Positions 33,357-41,188 of a DNA stretch of 64,000 nt are shown in pieces. The position numbers and the translations under genes are program-made. The notes below the pieces were generated by a model, which did no database searches, was not told the origin of the DNA, and worked only from the letters and a program-made list of their open reading frames with translations. The stretch is from Streptomyces qaidamensis (GTDB lineage: Bacteria; Actinomycetota; Actinomycetes; Streptomycetales; Streptomycetaceae). Numbering within the stretch: position 1 is the first letter of the stretch; the number at the start of each line of letters is the position of its first letter. The stretch lies in the NCBI RefSeq assembly GCF_001611795.1, contig NZ_CP015098.1:4712001-4776000 (forward strand), in the 5' to 3' direction.

Positions 33357-34355
33357 ATGACCGCCGACCGGACCCACCACCGCAGCGCCCCGTCCCGCAG
33401 CGCCCCGTCCCGCCGCGCCCTCCTGGCCGCCGGGGCCCTGCTCCCCCTCGCCGCGTGCGGCACGGACGACCGCCCCGCCGGCCGCACGGACCGCGCCCCC
33501 ACGCCCACCGGCGCGCCGTCGCGACGAGCCCCGGTCCACCGCCTCCGGCTGACGGATCTGGAGCGTGCGTACGGTGCCCGCGTCGGCGTCTACGCCCTCG
33601 CGACCGGCACCGGTGCCACGGTCGCCCACCGGGCCGGCGAACGCTTCGCGTTCTGCTCGACGTTCAAGGCCCTGGCCGCGGCGGCGGTCCTGCACCACCG
33701 CACCCTGAGCGGCCTGGACCGGCGCGTCACCTACACCGAGGCCGACCTGCGCTCCACCACGCCGGTCACCGGCCGGCACGTCGCGACCGGGATGACCCTC
33801 CGTGAACTCTGCGACGCCGCCGTCCGCTTCAGCGACGGCACGGCGGGCAACCTGCTGATGCGCGACATCGGCGGCCCGCCGAAGCTCACCGCCTACCTGC
33901 GCCGGCTCGGCGACGAGGTCAGCCGCATGGACCACTACGAGCCCGAACTGCACGACGTACCGCCCGGCGACCCCGCCGACACCACCACCCCGCAGGCGAT
34001 CGCCACCGACTTCCGCAGGCTCCTCCTCGGGACCGCCCTGCCCGCCCGGGAACGCCGGCTCCTCATGGACTGGCTCTCGCGCAACGCCACCGACGTCGGA
34101 GCCCGCCGCATCCGGGCCGGACTCCCCGCGGACTGGAAGGTGGCCGACAAGACCGGCACCGGCGACTACGGCAGGGCCAACGACATCGCCGTCGTCCACC
34201 CGCCCCGTACCGAGCCGCTCGTCCTGGCCGTCATGACCGACCGGCCCGGCCGCGACGCCGAACCTTCGGACGCCCTGATCGCCGAGGCCACCCGGCGGGC
34301 CGTCGCCGCCCTGCGGCTCCCGGGGATTCCGTCGCCGTCTATAACGGGGCCATGA
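33357..34355 (+). CDS. Class A beta-lactamase, SDG-type, lipoprotein
   Basis: 332 aa; GAAGGAG before ATG 33357. Twin-arginine-like signal (SRRALLAAGALLPLAAC) with a lipobox Cys34. Catalytic Ser101 in STFK (101-104), Ser159-Asp160-Gly161 (usual SDN replaced by SDG), Glu195 in EPELHD (general base; the Asn170 position is His199) and Lys265-Thr-Gly. The SDG form is known in a subgroup of actinomycete class A enzymes. It should hydrolyse penicillins at the outer membrane face. The stop overlaps the DUF952 start. Confidence 0.9.
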   Translation: MTADRTHHRSAPSRSAPSRRALLAAGALLPLAACGTDDRPAGRTDRAPTPTGAPSRRAPVHRLRLTDLERAYGARVGVYALATGTGATVAHRAGERFAFCSTFKALAAAAVLHHRTLSGLDRRVTYTEADLRSTTPVTGRHVATGMTLRELCDAAVRFSDGTAGNLLMRDIGGPPKLTAYLRRLGDEVSRMDHYEPELHDVPPGDPADTTTPQAIATDFRRLLLGTALPARERRLLMDWLSRNATDVGARRIRAGLPADWKVADKTGTGDYGRANDIAVVHPPRTEPLVLAVMTDRPGRDAEPSDALIAEATRRAVAALRLPGIPSPSITGP

Positions 34356-34714
34356 TCTATCACGTCGTACCGAGCACCGTCTGGGCCGGCGCCACCGGCC
34401 GGTCCTACGCGCCCGACTCCCTCGCCGAGGAGGGCTTCGTGCACTGCTCCCCGGACGAGGCGACCACGCTGGCCGTCGTCAACGCCTTCTACCGGGACGC
34501 GCCCCGGCCCCTGCTGGTGCTCGCCCTGGACGAGGCGCGGCTCGCCGCCAGGGTGGAGTGGGAGGCGGCGGCCCCCGCCCCGCCGCCCGGGGTCGCCGGG
34601 GACGTCCTGTTCCCGCACGTGTTCGGCCCTCTCGACCGGGACGCCGTCGACCACGTCCTGGAGGTGCGGTTCGACGGGGAGGGCCGGGCCACGGAGTTGC
34701 GTACGGCAGGATGA
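34352..34714 (+). CDS. DUF952 family protein
   Basis: 120 aa, ATGA overlap with the beta-lactamase gene. Conserved MIYHVVPSTVWAGA, LAEEGFVHCSPDEA and FPHVFGPLDRDAV define DUF952, an ADP-ribosyltransferase-like fold of unknown role. Cytosolic. Confidence 0.88.
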   Translation: MIYHVVPSTVWAGATGRSYAPDSLAEEGFVHCSPDEATTLAVVNAFYRDAPRPLLVLALDEARLAARVEWEAAAPAPPPGVAGDVLFPHVFGPLDRDAVDHVLEVRFDGEGRATELRTAG

Positions 34715-34718
34715 CCGG

Positions 34719-35393
34719 GTGATCGAACAGAAGTCCAGACCGGCCGCCCCCGACCCCGTCCTGCGCCCCGTCCGGGGAGCGGCCCGCTGCGCCGTCGCGG
34801 CCCTCGCCCTCGCCGGGGCCGTCTGGGTGGCCCGGGCGGTCTGGCACATCCGGCTCGCCGCGGCGGGACAGCCGGCGTCCGGCCCGTCCGGCCAGGGCGA
34901 CGGCGTGCACCGTCCCTTGAACACCCTGGAGGACTCCTACCACCTGGTCGCCTCCGTCGGCAGCGCCGTCACGGCCGTCTGCGTGATCGTGTTCCTGCTC
35001 TGGCTGGACCGGATGAGGGACAACGCCAAGGCCCTCTCGGGCACCGACCCGCGCTACGGCTACCCCTGGCTCTGGGTGGGCTGGGTCCTGCCCGTCGTGA
35101 ACCTGTGGATACCCCGGGGCATCGTCGCGGACGTCCACCGCTCGGTCTTCCCCGAGCGGCGGCTGCCGGCCGTCGTGAACTGGTGGTGGGGCCTGTGGCT
35201 GGCGGGTCTGGCCGGCGGCGTGGGGATCATCTACTCGGACGACACGGACGAGGTCATCGCCCGCGCCTACAGCGGCGTCCTGCCCCTGCTCGCCGCCGAC
35301 CTGGTGATCGTCGCCGCGGCCGGGGCCGCCGCCCTCATGGTCCACACGCTCACGACAGCGCAGCAGGAGCACGTCGCCGGCCGGGGCTACTGA
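34719..35393 (+). CDS. DUF4328 family membrane protein
   Basis: 224 aa, GTG start 5 bp after the DUF952 stop. About four to five hydrophobic helices with WLDRMRDNAKALSG and WLWVGWVLPVVNLWIPRGIV, the DUF4328 signature. Unknown function. Its last 7 bp overlap the convergent methyltransferase gene. Confidence 0.85.
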   Translation: MIEQKSRPAAPDPVLRPVRGAARCAVAALALAGAVWVARAVWHIRLAAAGQPASGPSGQGDGVHRPLNTLEDSYHLVASVGSAVTAVCVIVFLLWLDRMRDNAKALSGTDPRYGYPWLWVGWVLPVVNLWIPRGIVADVHRSVFPERRLPAVVNWWWGLWLAGLAGGVGIIYSDDTDEVIARAYSGVLPLLAADLVIVAAAGAAALMVHTLTTAQQEHVAGRGY

Positions 35394-36238
35394 CCGGGTC
35401 GCCGCGGCCGGTGCACCGACACGGCGAAGGAGGCCGTCACCGGCACCGGTGCCCCCAACCGGTCGATACGGCCGGCCAGTTGCGCGCCGGCGAGGTGATG
35501 AGCGGTCGGACTCATGCCCACCAGGCCGGCGATGTCGTCGGCCGTGAGCCTCATCGGGTACTCCAGCGGCTCGGTGCGATCGAGCCGGAAACGGGCGTCC
35601 AAGGCCCGGCGCAGACGCTCCTCCTTCCTCGGGTCGACCGCCAGCAGCCCGACCGGACCGTGCAGTTCACGCAGGTGCCGGGCGGTGGGGGTGACGACGA
35701 GCAGCGCGCCGTCCGGGCCGAGGACGCGGGCGAACTCGGGCCCGTTGCGGGGCGCGAAGACGTTGAGCACGAGGTCGGCGGAGCCGGTGCGCACCGGCCA
35801 CGGCTGCCACACGTCCCAGCCGGCGGCCTCCGCACGGGCATGCGCGCGGGCCGCCGCGCGCAGGGCGGGCACGGAGCTGTCCAGCCCCAGGCCCAGGGCC
35901 CGGGGCAGGGCCTCCAGGACGGCCGCGAGGTAGTGGCCGGTGCCCGCCCCGGCGTCCAGGACGGTGGCGTCGGGCGGGGCCAGTTCCCCGGCGAGTCGCG
36001 CGAGGGTGCGGGCGAGTGGGTCGTAGTGCCCGGCGCCGAGGAACGAGGCGCGGCAGCGGACCATGCCGGGGGAGTCGGCGCTCGGGGCGCGCCGGTGGCC
36101 GGTCAGCAGGCTGACGTAACTGTGGCGGGCGATGTCGAAGGTGTGGCGGTTGGCGCAGCGCAGGGCGCCGCGGGTGTGTTCGAGACCGGCGGGACACTGG
36201 GGGCAGGTCAGGACGGACAGGAGTCGGTCGGACGGCAT
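35387..36238 (-). CDS. RlmA/TlrB-type 23S rRNA (guanine-N1) methyltransferase
   Basis: 283 aa; ATG 36238 after GAGGAG. N-terminal zinc ribbon Cys12, Cys15, Cys28, His32 followed by FDIARHSYVSLL, exactly the pattern of the RlmA(I/II) family. The Rossmann domain has VLDAGAGTGHYL. These enzymes methylate G745 or G748 in helix 35 of 23S rRNA; the Gram-positive G748 enzymes contribute to macrolide (tylosin-type) resistance. Which base is used here is not decidable by eye. Expression is probably governed by the leader ORF and hairpin at 36367-36448. Confidence 0.85.
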   Translation of the reverse strand: MPSDRLLSVLTCPQCPAGLEHTRGALRCANRHTFDIARHSYVSLLTGHRRAPSADSPGMVRCRASFLGAGHYDPLARTLARLAGELAPPDATVLDAGAGTGHYLAAVLEALPRALGLGLDSSVPALRAAARAHARAEAAGWDVWQPWPVRTGSADLVLNVFAPRNGPEFARVLGPDGALLVVTPTARHLRELHGPVGLLAVDPRKEERLRRALDARFRLDRTEPLEYPMRLTADDIAGLVGMSPTAHHLAGAQLAGRIDRLGAPVPVTASFAVSVHRPRRPGQ

Positions 36239-36366
36239 GAGGGCTCCTCGGAACGCGGCGCACCGCCGGGCAGCGGGGTGCGCCGCGTGCGGCGGCGGAC
36301 GGTGGGGTGTCGGCGCCCGCCGGCGGCTGCCGTCGAACCGGCAGCGGGGGCGGGAACGCCGAGGAG

Positions 36367-36391
36367 GGCGACGTGAGCGATTCACGTCGCC
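36367..36391 (-). terminator. Attenuator-like hairpin before the rRNA methyltransferase
   Basis: GGCGACGTGA (36367-36376) pairs perfectly with TCACGTCGCC (36382-36391), loop 5 nt. Lies 15 bp past the leader ORF stop and about 130 bp before the methyltransferase start. Confidence 0.55.
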
Positions 36392-36406
36392 GTCCTCACC
36401 GCGGCG

Positions 36407-36448
36407 TCAGAGGAAGCAGTGGGGCAGGGCGTTGCATGCCAGAGCCAT
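36407..36448 (-). CDS. 13-codon leaderless leader peptide upstream of the rRNA methyltransferase
   Basis: ATG at 36448, stop at 36407-36409, product MALACNALPHCFL. On the minus strand a TAGCCT -10 element ends 6 nt before the ATG, so the transcript probably starts at the ATG; a GTGAC-type -35 lies 16-17 bp further up. Short leaderless ORFs followed by hairpins precede several macrolide-inducible methyltransferase genes, where a drug-stalled ribosome opens the hairpin. The same logic is inferred here. Confidence 0.5.
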   Translation of the reverse strand: MALACNALPHCFL

Positions 36449-36560
36449 ACGGCCAGGCTAGCGGGCGCCCCTCCTACGTCACGACGAGCCGTCCGCCCGG
36501 GGCCGGCGACCGGCCCACCCTGCCTCCGCCCTGCTGAACTTCGGCGGTTATCGTCCGCTG

Positions 36561-37544
36561 GTGAGTGAACTGTCGGCTGTGTACCTGCCGGAACCGACCG
36601 TCGGACGGCTGCTGGGGTCGTGGCAGCCGGACGTCCCCGCCCTCCTGCTCGTCGCCGCGCTGGGCGGGCTCTACGGCTGGGGTGTCGTCCGGGTGCGCCG
36701 GCGGGGCGGGTCCTGGCCACCGGCGCGGCTCGCCGCCTTCGTGCTGCTCGGGCTGGGGACCATCGTCGTGGCCACGATGTCCGGCCTGGCCGTCTACGAC
36801 CATGAGCTGTTCTGGCCTGCCGCCGTGCAGAACGTCGCGCTGGATCTGCTCGCTCCGCTGGGCCTCGCCCTGGGGGATCCGCTGCGGCTCGCGGTGGAGG
36901 CGCTGCCGGAGGGCGGCGCGGGCCGGGTGCGGCGGGCGCTGACCGGCCGTCCGGTCCGGCTGCTGACGTTCCCCCTCGTCAGCACGGTCCTGGTGCTGGC
37001 GACCGAACTGGCCGTCTATTGCACGCCGTACTTCGCCACCGCGCTGCGGGTGGGCTGGCTGCACGAGCTGATGTACCTGCATCTGCTGGCGGCCGGCTGC
37101 CTGTTCGTGCTGCCGGTGCTCACCCGCGAGCAGGCCCTGCCCGCCTGGTGCACCCACCCGGTCCGGGCGGCCCTGGTCTTCCTGGACGGGATCGTCGACG
37201 CGCTCCCCGGGCTGGTGGTCATGACGCACGGCACCCTGATCGCGGGCGCCTGGTATCTGCACCACGCGCCGCCCTGGTCCTCCGACGTCCACCACGACCA
37301 GCAGCTCGGCGGCGGCGCCATGCTGGGCATCTCCGAACTGGTCGCGCTCCCCTTCCTGCTGGCGGTCCTCGCGCAGTGGGTGCGGGCCGAGCGGGCCCGG
37401 ACGGCCGTACTGGACCGGCGTCTCGACGGCGAACTCGCTCCCGCGGCCGTCGCGCAGGGGCCCGCCGAACTGGTCCGGCCCTGGTGGGAGACCGAGGAGG
37501 GCGAGGTGGCGGAGCGGGTGCGGCGGCAGGGGCGGGGCGACTGA
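36561..37544 (+). CDS. ctaG: CtaG-type cytochrome c oxidase assembly protein
   Basis: 327 aa, GTG 36561. A TATCGT -10 element ends 6 nt earlier, consistent with a leaderless transcript. Seven or so transmembrane helices with MYLHLLAAGCLFVLPVL and several conserved His (YLHHAPPW, DVHHDQQLGGG). Matches the caa3-type CtaG family, which delivers copper or assembles the CuB site in terminal oxidases. C-terminal cytosolic tail charged. Confidence 0.85.
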   Translation: MSELSAVYLPEPTVGRLLGSWQPDVPALLLVAALGGLYGWGVVRVRRRGGSWPPARLAAFVLLGLGTIVVATMSGLAVYDHELFWPAAVQNVALDLLAPLGLALGDPLRLAVEALPEGGAGRVRRALTGRPVRLLTFPLVSTVLVLATELAVYCTPYFATALRVGWLHELMYLHLLAAGCLFVLPVLTREQALPAWCTHPVRAALVFLDGIVDALPGLVVMTHGTLIAGAWYLHHAPPWSSDVHHDQQLGGGAMLGISELVALPFLLAVLAQWVRAERARTAVLDRRLDGELAPAAVAQGPAELVRPWWETEEGEVAERVRRQGRGD

Positions 37545-37554
37545 CGTGGGCCGG

Positions 37555-38082
37555 TCAGCGGCTGCCGGCGGCCGGCCGGTCCGGGCTCGGGCGGGCCGCC
37601 GAGGGGACGGGGCGTACCGGGGTGGGGGTGGCCGACGGGGCGCGGGACGCTTCCGCCGGGCCGGTCGCCTCCTTCTCCGGGGTACCGGGGCGCCCCGCAC
37701 GAGGGTCGTCGGTGGCCGGGCGGCGCGTGCCCGGGGACGACGGGCGCGACGACTCGGACGGGGACGGTACCGCGGTGGGTGACGCCGAGGGGGTGGGCGG
37801 CGCCGTCCGCGTGGCGGGCGGGGCCATCGGGATGGTCGGGGCGGTGGGGCGTTCGGGCGCCGTGTGGCGCAGGGGAATGCTGATGAGGACGGCCGCGACG
37901 CAGCACAGACCCGCCCCGGCCGCGGTGCGCAGCAGGCGGCGGCGGGTCGCCCTGCGGCGGATCGTCTCGAACTGGCCCGGGGGCGCGCCCAGGTAGTCGG
38001 GGGAGGAGGAGGGGCGCAGGATCACCGCGAGCGGGTCGTCGGTGCCCGGCTCCGGGCCGTCGTCGTCAAGGCGTGTGGTCAA
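37555..38082 (-). CDS. Single-pass membrane protein, probable sigma-factor partner
   Basis: 175 aa. An N-terminal cytosolic stretch (PPGQFETIRRRATRRRLLR) precedes one membrane helix (AAGAGLCCVAAVLISIPL) and an extracellular low-complexity Pro/Ser/Thr tail. It starts 17 bp inside the end of the sigma gene (overlap), the usual place for an anti-sigma or regulatory partner. No zinc-binding anti-sigma motif is visible, so the role is inferred from position. Confidence 0.65.
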   Translation of the reverse strand: MTTRLDDDGPEPGTDDPLAVILRPSSSPDYLGAPPGQFETIRRRATRRRLLRTAAGAGLCCVAAVLISIPLRHTAPERPTAPTIPMAPPATRTAPPTPSASPTAVPSPSESSRPSSPGTRRPATDDPRAGRPGTPEKEATGPAEASRAPSATPTPVRPVPSAARPSPDRPAAGSR

Positions 38083-38557
38083 GGCTTCTCCTCAGATGGA
38101 CGCGGAGCAGTTCCCGGGCCGCGTGCAGGTCGGCCTTGACGGTTCCTTCCTTGCGCCCGGTCAGTGCGGACACCTCCCGGATCGGCATGTCAGCGTAGTA
38201 GTGGAGGAGGATCGGGACGCGGAGTCGTTCCGGCAGCGACTGCACGAGCAGCCGCACCGACGGGTCCGCCTGTTCGGGGTGGGGGCGTACGGCGGCCTCC
38301 GAGGTGACGCGGTGCATGGCCCGGCGCTCGCGCTCCAGCTTGCGCCAGTGGTCCCGGACCAGGTTGGCCGCGGTGACGTAGAGGAACCCGCGCGGCTCCT
38401 CCACGGACGTCCAGCGGGCCCAGAGCCGGGTGAACGCCTCCGAGGCGATCTCGTGGGCCGTCCCGTCGTCGTCGACGAGCCGGCGGCACCAGCCGGCGAG
38501 GCGCGGGTAGAGGGCGGCGAACAGCTCGGACGCTGCCTTCTCGCGGGACCGTTTCAA
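38066..38557 (-). CDS. ECF-type RNA polymerase sigma factor
   Basis: 163 aa from the TTG at 38557, whose TTGA overlaps the sortase stop and has GGAGAG just upstream. Sigma2 region: LWARWTSVEEPRGFLYVTAANLVRDHWRK; sigma4 region: LPERLRVPILLHYYADMPIREVSALTGRKEGTVKADLHAARELLR. Translationally coupled to the class F sortase and its substrate, so it may control cell-surface genes in response to envelope conditions. An AAC-N17-CGTC motif upstream of the operon suggests autoregulation. Confidence 0.85.
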   Translation of the reverse strand: MKRSREKAASELFAALYPRLAGWCRRLVDDDGTAHEIASEAFTRLWARWTSVEEPRGFLYVTAANLVRDHWRKLERERRAMHRVTSEAAVRPHPEQADPSVRLLVQSLPERLRVPILLHYYADMPIREVSALTGRKEGTVKADLHAARELLRVHLRRSLDHTP

Positions 38558-39165
38558 CGCTCTCCAGGGGTGGGGGACTTCGCATCGCTCAGCGCCGCGA
38601 ACACGATCACGTTGTCCGCGTAGCCGTCGCCGGTCCGCGCTCCGCCGCACGTGATCAGCCGCAGCTCCGGGCGGTCCACGTTCCCGTAGACGTCGTCGGC
38701 CGGGAAGTCGGTTTTGGGGGCGGTCCGCACCGCCGTGACGGCGAACTCCGCCGCCGTGCCGTTCTCCAGGCGCGCCGTGATCCGCTCACCCCGGCGCAGC
38801 CGGGCGAGGTGCCGGAAGACGCCGTCGCCGTACGGGCCGACCGTGACATGGCCGAGGAGCACGGACGGGCCGGTCTCGCCGGGTGTCGGCGAGTGCCGGT
38901 ACCAGCCGGCCCGGTCGTGGGCCGTGACCGGCGGCACCTGCACCGTGCCGTCGGCCGCCAGGCCCAGCCGGACGACCGGGGTGTCGACGCCGATCGCCGG
39001 GATCAGCAGCCGCACCGGGACCGAACGGGCCAGCGGGCGTGCCCTCCTGGCCGGGACCGGCGAAGAGGTGGCCTTCGGCCGCGGCGGGGTGCCGTGGCCC
39101 GCGCACGCCGTCAGCAGCGACGCCAGGGCCCCGGCCGTGAACGCGCGCCTGGAGAACGAGCTCAT
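38554..39165 (-). CDS. Class F sortase
   Basis: 203 aa. SRRAFTAGALASLLTAC resembles a twin-arginine/lipobox signal. The sortase core has IPAIGVDTPVVRLG, catalytic His106 in LLGHVTVG and Cys173 in LITCGG; class F enzymes have this short form. They attach or process surface proteins. Overlaps its neighbours at both ends (ATGA with the substrate gene, TTGA with the sigma gene), so one transcript is certain. Confidence 0.88.
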   Translation of the reverse strand: MSSFSRRAFTAGALASLLTACAGHGTPPRPKATSSPVPARRARPLARSVPVRLLIPAIGVDTPVVRLGLAADGTVQVPPVTAHDRAGWYRHSPTPGETGPSVLLGHVTVGPYGDGVFRHLARLRRGERITARLENGTAAEFAVTAVRTAPKTDFPADDVYGNVDRPELRLITCGGARTGDGYADNVIVFAALSDAKSPTPGER

Positions 39166-39539
39166 GCCCCGGTCGCCCGGCGGCGGCGTACGACGAAGAC
39201 CGTGCCGCCGCCGAGGGCGAGCACCGCGGCGGCGCCCGCGCCGAGAGCCGTGCCGTCGCTCCCGGAGGCCGGGGACGCCGCCACACCGGTGTCGGGCGCG
39301 CCGCTCGGCACGCGGGAGACCTGCCCCTCGGCGGGCGCCCGGGTCGGTTCGTCACTGGCCGGGGCCGGTGCCGGTTCGGCCGCCCGGGTCGGTTCGGCGC
39401 TCTCCTCCGGCTGGGTGGTGGGCGCGGCGGACGCCGGGACCGGGCTCGGGGTCGTGGGCCCGTCCGCGAACGCGGGCCCGGTGCCCATCAGTACGGCGGT
39501 GCCCGCGAGGGCCAGGGCACTGAGGACAGTTCGGCGCAT
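39162..39539 (-). CDS. Small surface protein, candidate sortase F substrate
   Basis: 125 aa; AAGGAG before ATG 39539. Signal peptide (LSALALAGTAVLMGTGPAFA), a 60-residue Pro/Ala/Glu/Thr stalk, APDTG near residue 83, a hydrophobic helix (TALGAGAAAVLALGGGTVFVV) and RRRRATGA tail. The sorting signal is unusual (PDTG, not LAxTG) and sits about 15 residues before the helix. Confidence 0.75.
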   Translation of the reverse strand: MRRTVLSALALAGTAVLMGTGPAFADGPTTPSPVPASAAPTTQPEESAEPTRAAEPAPAPASDEPTRAPAEGQVSRVPSGAPDTGVAASPASGSDGTALGAGAAAVLALGGGTVFVVRRRRATGA

Positions 39540-39561
39540 GGAATCGCACTCCTTCGTCGGT

Positions 39562-39580
39562 CCGCCCGACGGTCGGGCGG
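39562..39580. other. Perfect inverted repeat in the sortase operon leader
   Basis: CCGCCCGAC-G-GTCGGGCGG lies in the presumed 5' UTR, 23 bp before the substrate gene ATG. It could be an operator or an RNA hairpin. Confidence 0.5.
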
Positions 39581-39598
39581 GATGACAGATCGTGCGGA

Positions 39599-39624
39599 GA
39601 GACGAGGCGGCACCGGGGCGGGTT
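39599..39624 (-). promoter_or_regulatory. Putative ECF sigma-dependent promoter of the sortase operon
   Basis: On the minus strand AAC (39624-39622) is followed after 17 bp by CGTC (39604-39601), the AAC/CGTC spacing typical for ECF sigma factors. It lies about 60 bp before the operon's first ATG and may be used by the sigma factor encoded third in the operon. Confidence 0.4.
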
Positions 39625-39761
39625 GTAAAGAGATGGCAAAGCCGCCGCAGGGGCTCCGAAATAACCTGTCGCGCACGGGAGTCGGGGCCGCTAGCATCCG
39701 TCGCGATGACGACTCACTCTGTCAACAGATTGGGGGACCCGTCCGCGCAAGGTGAGTGCTG

Positions 39762-41096
39762 ATGCTCACCGACCTCGCGAACGGGGACTTCCCGCTTTCC
39801 TTCTGGCCGCGCGTGCGCGAGTTCGCCGTGCCGCCCTCCATGATCGAGACCGCGACCGCGCGCCGCCGTGCCGGTGACTGGGCGGGTGCCTGCGCCGCCG
39901 CGAACATCGACGTCGACCTCCAGCCGCGTCTCCTGGCCCGGCGCCACGGCCGGGAGTTCGCCGCCCGGCTCCGCGCCGACCTCCGGCACCTCGCCCCCGA
40001 CCTGCTGCGCTGGCACATGCCGAGGATCGCCCCCGACGGGCTGCTGCGGCCGGGTCTGACCATCACCCTGGCCCGCTACGGCACCACCGGCCCGGGAGCA
40101 CTGCACCTCGTGGTGCGGACGCCGCCGGCCTGGGCCGACGCCGGTCAGCGGATCAGCCTCGCCCTGTGGGACGCCTCCCGGGCGCGGGAGGCCCACCGGC
40201 ATCATCCGCACCCGCGCCCCAGCCGGCGCTTCCGGCTCGACCTGCACCGCCACCTGTGGGACGCGCGCCGGGCCGGTGAGCTGCGGGCGCGGTCCGGCGA
40301 GGGCGGCGCGGACCCGGATCCGGCCGGGCCGCCGCACGGACAGCGGTGCGCCGTCGACCGCTGGGCGGCCGAGGCGGAGATCCTGCTGCGGGCCGAACGA
40401 CGGTCCGACGGCAAGGTCTCCGTGCGCCTCGGGGCACGCCACCGGGTCGTCCTGGAGGTGTCCGACGGCGGCACGCGGACGGCGATGTCGTACGCACGCG
40501 CCCCCGACGCCTCGCTCCCCGTCCTGCCCGACGCGGCGACCTGGGTGCTGCCCGACCTGGAGCTGCTGCGGGCCGGGGCGATCGACGCCGGGCGGTTGCA
40601 TCCGCTGGTCGCCGCGGCGCTGGGGGCCGAGCGGACCGGCAGCCCCGGCGTGCCGCAACGGGCCGGTGACCCACGGGTCGTGGAGTGCCGGGGCGCCCGG
40701 CACCGGATCGGCCTGGTCGACGGCGCACTGACCGCCCTCGACCACGACCCGGACGAGATCCGGCGGGAGGAACTGCTCGCCGCCTTCGGAGGTCCGCCGC
40801 TGCCCTGTCTGCGGGCCGTCGACCAGGCACACCGCCGCCCCGACTGCCTCCCCGGCGTCCGCGAACGCCTCCACCACGGCGACATCGCCGGTGCGCTCGC
40901 CGCGGTCGAGAGCCTGCTCGGCCCCGAGGCGGTGCTGCGCGACGGCCCGCTGCGGGACGCGCTGGAGACGGCCGCCCGACGCCGCATCGCCCACGGGCTG
41001 TACCGCGCGGGCCTGGAAGGCCCCTCGCCCGGCAGCCTGCGCCCCTGGGACCGCCGCCGCTCCCGCGACGACGGCCCGCACCCACGCCACATGTGA
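39762..41096 (+). CDS. Uncharacterised protein upstream of MoxR/VWA pair
   Basis: 444 aa from ATG 39762 after AAGGTGAG. Soluble, Arg/Ala-rich, no membrane segment or known catalytic motif. N-terminal LPLSFWPRVREFAVPPSMIETATARR-like segment and a repeated helical motif (RRRAGDWAGACAAANIDV at the start and RLHHGDIAGALAAVESLL near the end) look like two copies of one helical unit. It heads a three-gene set with a MoxR-type ATPase and a VWA protein. Presumably the client or adaptor of that chaperone-like pair. Confidence 0.75.
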   Translation: MLTDLANGDFPLSFWPRVREFAVPPSMIETATARRRAGDWAGACAAANIDVDLQPRLLARRHGREFAARLRADLRHLAPDLLRWHMPRIAPDGLLRPGLTITLARYGTTGPGALHLVVRTPPAWADAGQRISLALWDASRAREAHRHHPHPRPSRRFRLDLHRHLWDARRAGELRARSGEGGADPDPAGPPHGQRCAVDRWAAEAEILLRAERRSDGKVSVRLGARHRVVLEVSDGGTRTAMSYARAPDASLPVLPDAATWVLPDLELLRAGAIDAGRLHPLVAAALGAERTGSPGVPQRAGDPRVVECRGARHRIGLVDGALTALDHDPDEIRREELLAAFGGPPLPCLRAVDQAHRRPDCLPGVRERLHHGDIAGALAAVESLLGPEAVLRDGPLRDALETAARRRIAHGLYRAGLEGPSPGSLRPWDRRRSRDDGPHPRHM

Positions 41097-41188
41097 CCCG
41101 GCCCCACCCGGCCGGGGCGAACGCCCTGCCCCCGCCCCGCCCTTCATCCCACCGAGACGGCCCACCACCGGCACACAGGTGATCACTC

